Assembly: GCA_039208045.1 (NCBI GenBank) | Contig: JBCCRH010000427.1 | Span: 1-5,050, forward strand | Direction of reading: 5' to 3' | DNA length: 5,050 bases | Source: JBCCRH01 sp039208045 | GTDB taxonomy: Bacteria > Bacteroidota > Bacteroidia > Chitinophagales > Saprospiraceae | In this document: positions 1 through 5,050 of the stretch, one piece after another | Layout: each line of letters begins with the position of its first letter | Numbering within the stretch: the first letter of the stretch is position 1 | Made by a program: the position numbers and the translations under genes | The notes under the pieces: model-generated | What the model was told of the DNA's origin: nothing | The model's database searches: none | What the model saw: the letters and a program-made list of their open reading frames with translations, nothing else

Positions 1-54
1 ACAAGTTTTGTCAAAATAAAATGCGGTAGCTTAATTCTTTACGACTAAGTTGTG

Positions 55-62
55 TACATTTA
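55..62 (+). promoter_or_regulatory. Weak candidate -7 element upstream of the OmpA-like gene
   Basis: TACATTTA matches the Bacteroidota -7 consensus TAnnTTTG except at the last base. No good TTG lies about 20 bp upstream; the nearest candidate is TTA at 31-33. A start near position 69 would leave a leader of about 39 nt before the ATG at 108. No Shine-Dalgarno sequence precedes that ATG, as is common in this phylum. The rest of 1-107 holds no gene that I can see. This is a consensus match only. Confidence 0.2.
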
Positions 63-107
63 TATGCTGACGACATACTAAAAACGAAAAATCAATACCT
101 CCTGCTC

Positions 108-965
108 ATGAGATTTCTTGCTTTGCTCGTGTTTGCTTTGTTCTTAGTTTTTGCCCTGATCGCACGTTGGTATTTTGTCTGTGAGGTACGACAGCTCTGC
201 GATGAAGTACCACAGGATGTTCGCCTGAAAACACTAGAATTAAAAGATGGCGAAACCACACTTCTTCAAGGCTACGACGAGTTTGCGTTTGACTCCTTAT
301 CTATTGCGCCTCGTTTGAATGAAAATAATGAACGGTTTTTGGATACGCTTGCCGCTATTCTTGAGGCTAATCCAGATAAATTAATGACGATTACCGCTTT
401 TTTCCGCGAAAGCGAAAAAGGCGTGAAATCAGGATATTTCGACAATATCGGCGCAGCGCGTGCCGACCAAATACGGAAATTATTGATGGAGCGCGGGATT
501 GCCGAAGCTAGAATAGCCGTTGACTATGGAGAAAGCGAAGACCCACTGCTTCAGGCACCTCTTGACTTCAACCTATACCCTGCGGATTTGCCGAGTGGCT
601 ACGACCGCGAATTGTATACCTTTAAGAATAACACCTTTAAGGATGATAATTTTGCATTTGATTCGGATGAGTTCCGACCGGGCGAGGCCTTCCTATTCTA
701 CGCTGATTCTTTGAAGAATTACTTCGAAGCTTATCCAGACCATTCCCTAAAAATTGTAGGCCATACCGATGCTGTCGGAGGCAGTGATTACAACGAAGAC
801 CTAGGAATGCGAAGAGCTAAGAATGCGATGGAGTACTTTAGAGAGCTTGGCGTTATCACGGAAATTAAGATCAATTCAGAAGGAGAGCAGAACCCCGTTG
901 CTAGCAACGAAACGGATGAAGGACGCCAAAAAAATCGGCGTGTTAACTTTATTATACTTGAATAA
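108..965 (+). CDS. OmpA family protein with two OmpA-like domains and an N-terminal membrane anchor
   Basis: This 285-residue protein probably binds peptidoglycan from the periplasmic side of the inner membrane. Residues 3-23 form one hydrophobic helix followed by two cysteines (C25, C31). C25 lacks a proper lipobox (W-Y-F-V before it), so an uncleaved anchor is more likely than a lipoprotein. The C-terminal domain (about 181-285) is canonical OmpA-like: it has GHTD at 218-221, YN at 228-229, the LGMRRA motif at 232-237 and the EGRQKNRRV tail at 271-279. D221 and R236 are 15 residues apart, the spacing of the diaminopimelate-binding Asp and Arg in OmpA. Residues about 56-141 look like a second, degenerate OmpA-like domain: the Arg is kept (R118) but the GHTD segment reads AFFR. 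The next gene begins 21 bp downstream on the same strand, so co-transcription is likely. The envelope partner is unknown. Confidence 0.9.
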   Translation: MRFLALLVFALFLVFALIARWYFVCEVRQLCDEVPQDVRLKTLELKDGETTLLQGYDEFAFDSLSIAPRLNENNERFLDTLAAILEANPDKLMTITAFFRESEKGVKSGYFDNIGAARADQIRKLLMERGIAEARIAVDYGESEDPLLQAPLDFNLYPADLPSGYDRELYTFKNNTFKDDNFAFDSDEFRPGEAFLFYADSLKNYFEAYPDHSLKIVGHTDAVGGSDYNEDLGMRRAKNAMEYFRELGVITEIKINSEGEQNPVASNETDEGRQKNRRVNFIILE

Positions 966-986
966 TTAGACAATACACTTTTCATT

Positions 987-2333
987 ATGGAAATAGATTT
1001 TGCAAACTTATTTGATGGATTTGATACGCAGGATAGCTATGCTATTTTGTTTATCACGCTTATTGGTTTCTTATTTGGGTTGCTTGTTGGCTATTTGCTG
1101 CGTACACGGCGCGTCATCTTACTAAAGCGCGAGCTAAAAGCAGTAAAAAAAAAGCTGAGCGAAGCGGAAGCGGAAATCAACGTGCTTAAGGAACAAATCG
1201 ACCTGAAGGATGCAGATCTGAAGAAAGCGAGTTTGGATAAAGAGGAAATGGACCATCGCATCAGCCGTCTGGAAGGGGATAAGAATAAGTACTATAATCA
1301 AGTTCTTGTTTTAAAGAATGACCTGGAACGCTTGCAAACTTCTAGTCGAACTTATACCGATACGATTGAGGATTTGCAAAATCAAATTGTACAGCTTCAA
1401 ACACAAGCCGTAGCCGTTACGGACATACCGGCTTCTGTCGTTTTGGAAGAAGAGCTAGATGTACAAGAAGAAGAGCAAGCTTCAACAGTGGATTTTGCAG
1501 CTATGCAAGATTTATATGCCACTACTCGTAGTCGTTTGGAGGCGCTAGAGGTAAAGCTAGATCGCCTAGAGGGTGAGAATGAAGAACTGAAAGGAGCGTT
1601 GGTAACCATAAAGAGCCAACAAGAACGGCTCAGAGAACAACAAACAGTTCCTGCTGAAAATAGCACTACTACTCCAACCCATACTGCGGACACTACCCCT
1701 GAAATTGACGAAGAAGAACCCATCGTAATTCCTTCGATGTCGGTATCCAATAGCTCCAACCGAATCGTGCAGCCTATTGAAAAAGCAGCGATCAAAGAGC
1801 GGATTGTAACTGATGAAGTAGAAAAGGATGACCTCACTCGAATCGAAGGCTTGGGGCCCTTTCTACAGAAGAAACTCTATGAGATTGGAGTATATACCTA
1901 CGAGGACATTGCTCAGCTAAACGCTCAGGGTATTGCACAAGTGACTAAAGCAATTGGCTACCTACCGGGGCGTATCGAGAAGGATGATTGGGTGGGTCAG
2001 GCCCAAAAGTTAGCACAGCTTAAAGCAGAAAACCCTGCGGCCTTTGCTAGCCCAAGTCCTGGTCAGCTGCCTTCTTCAGACGACCTAAAGATCATTGAGG
2101 GTATAGGCCCCAAGATCGAGCAGATTCTGAAAGAAGGGGGTATTGCAGACTGGAATGCACTTACCGAAGCTAAAGCCAAGCACCTACGCAAAATACTAGA
2201 TGCTGCTGGCAGCCGTTTCCGCGTACACGACCCAGGCACCTGGCCCGCCCAGGCGCGCCTTGCTGTAAATGGCGAATGGGATTTACTGCGTGAATATCAA
2301 GACGAACTCAAAGGTGGTCGATTAGTGGATTAA
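987..2333 (+). CDS. Membrane-anchored coiled-coil protein with two C-terminal helix-hairpin-helix modules
   Basis: This 448-residue protein has one membrane helix (about 18-38) followed at once by RTRR and more basic residues, so the positive-inside rule puts the bulk of the protein in the cytoplasm. Residues about 45-142 and 176-220 are charged heptad-like coiled coils, separated by an acidic stretch (153-163). A Ser/Thr/Pro-rich linker runs from 221 to about 270. The first HHH-type module (281-342) starts DDLTRIEGLGP and ends DDWVGQAQKLA; the second (365-440) starts DDLKIIEGIGP and ends in a GTWPAQARLA segment. The I-E-G-x-G-P hairpin is typical of HHH domains that contact nucleic acids, although this subfamily is poorly characterised and also occurs fused to non-DNA proteins. 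No catalytic residues are evident. The gene lies 21 bp after the OmpA-like gene and ends inside the last codons of the opposing monooxygenase gene. The fold is well supported; the role is unknown. Confidence 0.88.
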   Translation: MEIDFANLFDGFDTQDSYAILFITLIGFLFGLLVGYLLRTRRVILLKRELKAVKKKLSEAEAEINVLKEQIDLKDADLKKASLDKEEMDHRISRLEGDKNKYYNQVLVLKNDLERLQTSSRTYTDTIEDLQNQIVQLQTQAVAVTDIPASVVLEEELDVQEEEQASTVDFAAMQDLYATTRSRLEALEVKLDRLEGENEELKGALVTIKSQQERLREQQTVPAENSTTTPTHTADTTPEIDEEEPIVIPSMSVSNSSNRIVQPIEKAAIKERIVTDEVEKDDLTRIEGLGPFLQKKLYEIGVYTYEDIAQLNAQGIAQVTKAIGYLPGRIEKDDWVGQAQKLAQLKAENPAAFASPSPGQLPSSDDLKIIEGIGPKIEQILKEGGIADWNALTEAKAKHLRKILDAAGSRFRVHDPGTWPAQARLAVNGEWDLLREYQDELKGGRLVD

Positions 2334-3644
2334 AGCTAGCTGATCGGCTGGCCAAGCTGGCGCTGTTGCTGGAATTTGTCTGAGCAATGCCTTTTGAAAA
2401 GGGTGGTAGTGCACTTCAATCGTATGGCGTTTGCTGTGCAAAAATTCTTTAGCAATATAGTCCGAATCGCGCTCTGCAAGCTGACTGATATTCCGTGGGC
2501 GCTGCCAGCGACCCATGATGTGGTTAGCGGCTAGCTTAGCCTGTAAATCAGCTAACGGCCAGATACATCCCTGTGGCTGAAATAACCCAATAAAAATTAG
2601 CCGCTCGTGCTGCGGATGAAACATGCGCAAATACATCGGAATACGATCGGCATGCTCATAGTCCAACACGTGTTTTTCAAAAAACGGGAATGCTATTTTA
2701 TAGCCCGTAGCAGTGATAATAGTGTCATATTCTTCGACGGTACCATCCGTAAAATGCACCTTTTCGCCTTCCAGGTGGCTCACTCCCTTTCGTGGGTGTA
2801 CCTTACCATGCCGTAGCCGGTAGAGCAGTTCTGAATTTAGGGTAGGATGAGCACCCGTGAGCGGGTAGTCTGGCGATTCGAGTCCATAGGCTTGATAGCT
2901 TCCGATGAGCATTCTAAGGCTAGAGCGCTGCAAAAAGCTCCGTAGCTGCTTAGGAAAATAAGTCAAGATACGATTAAAGGTATCTGTGGGGCGCCCCAGC
3001 ATAAACTTAGGAATGATATAGCGTGGGCGACGCATGCTAATGGCTGTTTTCTCTGCCACGCGGCTAATCTCTACCGCACAATCACAACCGGAATTTCCTA
3101 CCCCAATTACGAGCACCCGCTGACCTCTGAATGCATGGTTGGTTTTATAACTATGCGAATGCAAAAATTGCCCAGTAAACTCTCCTGGGATGTCGGGCAT
3201 ACGCGGTACGGAATGATGCCCATTGGCAACCAACACATAATCAAAAACGGTGCGCTCCCCAGCGCTGGTATGCACTTCCCAGCGGCCGTCTTCCTTAGGT
3301 AGCACTTGCTGCACCGCTGTATTAAAGCGGATATAGGGCTCCAAGCCAAAATGCTGGGTATAGGCCTGGAAATACGCTAATACCTGCTGATGGGAAGGGT
3401 AGTCGGGATAGTGGTCAGGCATAGGGAAATCTACAAACTCTGACATTTTCTTGGAGCTAATAATGTGGGTCGTTTCGCACACACTAGAGTGGGATTCACC
3501 GGCGGTGAAGACCCAATTGCCTCCAATTTGATCTCCTTTTTCGTAACAGATGACGTCTTTAACGCCTGCCTGTAGTAAGTTTTTGACGCTGGTAATGCCG
3601 GAGCAGCCGGCACCGATCACACATACTTTGGGTTGCACATTCAT
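2322..3644 (-). CDS. Flavin-containing monooxygenase (FAD/NADPH-dependent, FMO-like)
   Basis: I set the start at the ATG at 3644, giving 440 residues, because the FAD-binding strand VCVIGAGCSG (residues 7-16) then follows directly. An in-frame ATG at 3698 would add 18 residues (many Phe and Ile) that do not look like FMO sequence. Visible motifs are GAGCSG for FAD (11-16), the EK..QIGGNW segment (35-44), the FMO signature FxGxxxHxxxY as FTGQFLHSHSY (156-166), GVGNSG for NADPH (181-186) and ATGY (312-315). Length and motif order fit class B flavoprotein monooxygenases, cytoplasmic enzymes that use NADPH and O2 to oxygenate soft nucleophiles such as amines or sulfides. The substrate cannot be told from sequence. 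The segment that carries a catalytic Asn in animal FMOs reads HIISSKKM here, apparently without that Asn. No pathway genes are adjacent. The 3' end overlaps the convergent HHH gene by 12 bp. Confidence 0.9.
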   Translation of the reverse strand: MNVQPKVCVIGAGCSGITSVKNLLQAGVKDVICYEKGDQIGGNWVFTAGESHSSVCETTHIISSKKMSEFVDFPMPDHYPDYPSHQQVLAYFQAYTQHFGLEPYIRFNTAVQQVLPKEDGRWEVHTSAGERTVFDYVLVANGHHSVPRMPDIPGEFTGQFLHSHSYKTNHAFRGQRVLVIGVGNSGCDCAVEISRVAEKTAISMRRPRYIIPKFMLGRPTDTFNRILTYFPKQLRSFLQRSSLRMLIGSYQAYGLESPDYPLTGAHPTLNSELLYRLRHGKVHPRKGVSHLEGEKVHFTDGTVEEYDTIITATGYKIAFPFFEKHVLDYEHADRIPMYLRMFHPQHERLIFIGLFQPQGCIWPLADLQAKLAANHIMGRWQRPRNISQLAERDSDYIAKEFLHSKRHTIEVHYHPFQKALLRQIPATAPAWPADQLALIH

Positions 3645-3667
3645 AATTTGAAATAGTCTAAAAATTT

Positions 3668-3698
3668 TGAAATTAAAGAATACTTGTTCGGATTGCAA
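3668..3698 (-). promoter_or_regulatory. Weak candidate promoter for the monooxygenase gene
   Basis: On the - strand, TTG (complement of 3696-3698) is followed after 20 bp by TAATTTCA (complement of 3668-3675). The spacing fits the Bacteroidota TTG-N19-21-TAnnTTTG arrangement, but the -7 box misses two consensus bases. Transcription would begin near 3661, leaving a leader of about 17 nt before the ATG at 3644. The -33 part falls inside repeat unit A, so the repeat may contribute to the promoter. No Shine-Dalgarno sequence is present. Confidence 0.25.
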
Positions 3699-3727
3699 AT
3701 TAGGGTGGTGCGGGCCTGTCTGTTGGG
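3690..3727 (+). repeat. Dispersed repeat unit, copy A
   Basis: GGATTGCAAAT followed by a G-rich stretch and GCGGGCCTGTCTGTTGGG. By eye it matches copy C (3992-4029) at 31 of 38 positions without gaps. It shares the preceding ACTTGTTC (3682-3689) with copy B, giving ACTTGTTCGGATT in both. A short partial copy, TTTGTTCGGG, follows at 3754-3763. Confidence 0.6.
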
Positions 3728-3782
3728 TGTAAAAAGTTGGGGTTGTGGGCTTATTTGTTCGGGTGTGCAGGCTTACTTGTTC

Positions 3783-3808
3783 GGATTACAAATCCGTACG
3801 GCACGGGC
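3783..3808 (+). repeat. Dispersed repeat unit, copy B
   Basis: GGATTACAAATCCG followed by TACGGCACGGGC. It matches the first 26 bases of copy C at 24 positions, then diverges. The core GGATT-ACA-AATCC is a small palindrome. It is preceded by ACTTGTTC (3775-3782), as in copy A. Confidence 0.65.
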
Positions 3809-3838
3809 GAGTGGTATTAGCTAGGTTACCTACGGCGT

Positions 3839-3866
3839 GTTACTTTTTCAGTCGCAAAAAAGTAAC
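3839..3866. repeat. Perfect 10-bp inverted repeat with 8-nt loop
   Basis: GTTACTTTTT (3839-3848) and AAAAAGTAAC (3857-3866) are exact reverse complements around the loop CAGTCGCA. The T run lies inside the stem rather than after it, so this is not a classical intrinsic terminator in either direction. Similar TTACTTTTT/AAAAAGTAAC hairpins occur in intergenic repeats of many bacteria (general recollection, not a search). Confidence 0.7.
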
Positions 3867-3876
3867 CAAAATGCTT

Positions 3877-3929
3877 GGCAAATTTAAGGCTTTCGCACGA
3901 AGCTGGCACCCGCACCCACCAAATTTGCC
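3877..3929. repeat. 9-bp inverted repeat with 35-nt loop
   Basis: GGCAAATTT (3877-3885) and AAATTTGCC (3921-3929) are exact reverse complements, extendable by two G-U pairs at the base in RNA. It directly follows the GTTACTTTTT hairpin and may be part of the same structured element. The loop contains ACGAAGCTGG (3897-3906), which recurs at 4053-4062. Confidence 0.45.
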
Positions 3930-3982
3930 GGTCCTCCCGCAGGTTAGACTTTTAGGTGTTTGAGAGATAGACAAAGTTGGGA

Positions 3983-4002
3983 ATTTGTATAGGATTACAA
4001 AT
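3983..4002. repeat. 7-bp inverted repeat overlapping repeat copy C
   Basis: ATTTGTA (3983-3989) and TACAAAT (3996-4002) are exact reverse complements around a 6-nt loop. The right arm overlaps the GGATTACAAATCC core of copy C, so in a transcript this hairpin would compete with the core's own GGATT/AATCC pairing. Confidence 0.4.
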
Positions 4003-4029
4003 CCGGACGGCGCGGGCCTGGCTGTTGGG
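3992..4029 (+). repeat. Dispersed repeat unit, copy C
   Basis: GGATTACAAATCCGG, then ACGGCGCGGGCCTG and GCTGTTGGG. It has the 5' half best conserved in copy B (24 of 26) and the 3' half best conserved in copy A, so it is the fullest of the three. It is separated from copy B by the two larger inverted repeats. Confidence 0.65.
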
Positions 4030-4063
4030 CATGCAGCCCCGATAGGAGCGATACGAAGCTGGG

Positions 4064-4146
4064 CCAAGCAGTTACAGCTGCAGGCGGGCAGGAGGCTGAG
4101 TGAAGAACGAAGACTACTGGCCGCCTGATGCAGCTGTACTGCTTGG
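4064..4146. repeat. Long near-perfect inverted repeat (about 23-bp stem, 33-nt loop)
   Basis: The left arm (4064-4087) begins CCAAGCAGT and ends AGGCGG; the right arm (4121-4146) begins CCGCCTGATG and ends ACTGCTTGG. Pairing by eye gives 9 bp (4064-4072 with 4138-4146), a single bulged T (4073), 8 bp around CAGCTG (4074-4081 with 4130-4137), a 3-nt bulge in the right arm, and 6 bp (4082-4087 with 4121-4126). The loop is 4088-4120. The structure lies about 57 bp beyond the stop codon of the propeller-like gene, so it would sit in that gene's 3' trailer. No T run follows it on either side, which argues against a plain intrinsic terminator. A dispersed hairpin repeat or a 3' stabilising structure is more likely. 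Confidence 0.75.
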
Positions 4147-4202
4147 AACGGCTGAGTTTAGTGGATAGCGGGAAAAGCTGCCCTTATCATCGGGGTGATT
4201 CT

Positions 4203-5048
4203 TTAGAAGCGATAGATGTGTAGGGCGGTATCATCGAGTAGGTAGAGGCGATTTTTCTGGACTTGCCACTGGATGGCGGAAGAGTTTTGCTCGGGTAGGG
4301 GGATGGGATTGGCTTTGAGGGCTTTGGGGTCATAGGAGAATAGCTTTTGGTCTTGCTGGAAGATGAGCTGTTCGCCGATGACTTGGAAGGATTCGATATG
4401 GGTGATGGGGATGGTTTTTTGGTATTGGCCGAATTGATTGAACATGAGGATGCCCACTTTTGGGTCGTTGAGGTAGACGCTGTTCTCTCGGGCGATGAGC
4501 TGGATAGGGCTGGGAGGGGTTGGGAGTTCTAGGCTGAGGTCGTTGCTGCTGGTGATGATGGTGCCGCCTTGACTGATTTTTTTGAGGCTGAACGCGGCAT
4601 CGTCGTATACCCAGATGTTGTTGTCTACGGCACTGCCAATACAACTGACATTGATGAGGCCAAGGTCTAAAAGGTTGACTTCGCCGGAGAAATTGAGGGT
4701 GCGGTCGAGGACGATGATGCTTTGGAATTCTGGATAGAAGAGGATGATATTCAAAGGATTACTGACATCGATGGACTGTAAGTTGCCGAGGGTATAGTTG
4801 TTGTACTGGAAGCGTTCTTGGCACTCGCTATCGTAGCGGAGGAGTTGATTGGTGCTGGTGGCGATGTAGGTGTTTTGCAGCTTGTCGGTGGTAAAAAGCG
4901 CTGCATCGGTGGGGAGGCTGCACTTGAGTGAGTAGGTGGCTTTTTGCTGGGCGGTGAGAAAGAGGATGGATAGGAGGAGTGGGAGCAATAAAAGGTACTT
5001 ATACTTTTTGCTGTCGGAATGATCGGTTACCGAATATCTTACCCTCAT
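4203..5048 (-). CDS. Secreted hypothetical protein, probably beta-propeller-like
   Basis: I do not recognise a named family with certainty. The 281-residue protein has a basic n-region (KKYKY, 14-18) and a Leu-rich hydrophobic core (about 19-33) ending in TAQ, which looks like a signal peptide with cleavage near 33-35, so export to the periplasm or cell surface is likely. The remainder is rich in short alternating beta strands with turn motifs such as LRYDSEC (70-76), IWVYDDAAFSLKKIS (145-159), GILMFNQFGQYQKTIP (199-214) and LFSYDP (236-241). These are repeated 'value in the current state' strands as in beta-propellers. The segment SIDVSNPLNIILFYPEF (92-108) resembles conserved hypothetical proteins of Bacteroidota. 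No catalytic motif is seen. Its codons end in C much more often than those of the + strand genes. The start ATG lies two bases from the window edge, so an upstream start cannot be excluded. Confidence 0.8.
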   Translation of the reverse strand: MRVRYSVTDHSDSKKYKYLLLLPLLLSILFLTAQQKATYSLKCSLPTDAALFTTDKLQNTYIATSTNQLLRYDSECQERFQYNNYTLGNLQSIDVSNPLNIILFYPEFQSIIVLDRTLNFSGEVNLLDLGLINVSCIGSAVDNNIWVYDDAAFSLKKISQGGTIITSSNDLSLELPTPPSPIQLIARENSVYLNDPKVGILMFNQFGQYQKTIPITHIESFQVIGEQLIFQQDQKLFSYDPKALKANPIPLPEQNSSAIQWQVQKNRLYLLDDTALHIYRF

Positions 5049-5050
5049 CA

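Larger units (their letters stand above)
3645..4202. other. 558-bp repeat-rich noncoding region
   Basis: No convincing gene lies between the monooxygenase start and the end of the propeller-like gene. Open frames of about 72-75 codons exist on both strands (3745-3963 on +, 3840-4067 on -), but they run through inverted repeats and overlap each other antisense, and their products show no domain-like pattern. Instead the region holds three copies of a GGATTACAAATCC-type unit, several inverted repeats and a long hairpin near its right end, listed separately. This resembles dispersed intergenic repeat DNA. Copies elsewhere in the genome cannot be seen from here. Confidence 0.7.

Noticed and set aside
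180..200. Cys25 of the OmpA-like protein as a lipoprotein cysteine
   Set aside because: The residues before it (W-Y-F-V) do not fit a lipobox, which needs a small residue such as G, A or S immediately before the Cys.
1397..1837. 146-codon open frame antisense to the HHH gene
   Set aside because: Its product is Ser/Val-rich low-complexity sequence, as expected from reading a coiled-coil gene backwards. The sense gene is clearly real.
3645..3698. Upstream ATG at 3698 as the monooxygenase start
   Set aside because: The 18 extra residues do not resemble FMO N-termini, which normally begin just before the GxGxxG strand. They would also cover the A/T-rich stretch that looks like a promoter and leader.
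3745..3963. 72-codon open frame on the + strand
   Set aside because: It overlaps the - strand frame antisense, runs through repeat copy B and both inverted repeats, and has no recognisable protein features.
3840..4067. 75-codon open frame on the - strand
   Set aside because: It is made of the GTTACTTTTT and GGCAAATTT inverted repeats plus repeat copy C, and lacks domain-like composition. It is best explained as a chance frame in repeat DNA.
4186..4199. Small ATCA/TGAT hairpin just after the stop of the propeller-like gene, considered as a terminator
   Set aside because: The stem is only 4 bp and no T run follows it on the - strand.
4330..4644. 104-codon open frame on the - strand within the propeller-like gene
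   Set aside because: The product is Pro/His/Gln/Arg-rich, as expected for an out-of-frame reading of a C-rich gene. The longer frame has a signal peptide and regular strand pattern.

Overview
The window looks like chromosomal DNA of a Bacteroidota bacterium, possibly from the Saprospiria (Lewinella/Haliscomenobacter-like). This is inferred from A/T-rich leaders without Shine-Dalgarno sequences, moderate G+C, and the combination of an OmpA-like envelope protein, a membrane-anchored coiled-coil/helix-hairpin-helix (HHH) protein and a secreted beta-propeller-like hypothetical. The taxon is a judgement from gene style, not a database result.

Layout. On the + strand, 108-965 encodes an inner-membrane-anchored protein with two OmpA-like domains, the second canonical and the first degenerate. 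It is followed 21 bp later by 987-2333, a protein with one N-terminal membrane helix, long coiled coils and two HHH modules at the C-terminus. The two genes are probably one transcription unit. Facing them on the - strand is a flavin-containing monooxygenase (2322-3644), whose last codons overlap the end of the HHH gene by 12 bp. A 558-bp gap (3645-4202) follows, with no convincing gene but many repeats: three related copies of a GGATTACAAATCC-type unit, a perfect 10-bp inverted repeat built on GTTACTTTTT, smaller inverted repeats, and a hairpin of about 23 bp with a 33-nt loop at 4064-4146. From 4203 to the right edge, again on the - strand, lies a secreted protein of unknown function, probably a beta-propeller; its start codon is at the very edge of the window.

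How the parts may relate. The + strand pair suggests an envelope module: a peptidoglycan-binding domain outside the inner membrane, and a membrane-tethered protein with nucleic-acid-binding-type domains inside the cell. The monooxygenase and the propeller protein show no clear functional link to that pair or to each other. The most unusual feature is the structured noncoding block at 3645-4202, which looks like dispersed-repeat DNA. No complete undescribed system can be supported from this window alone.
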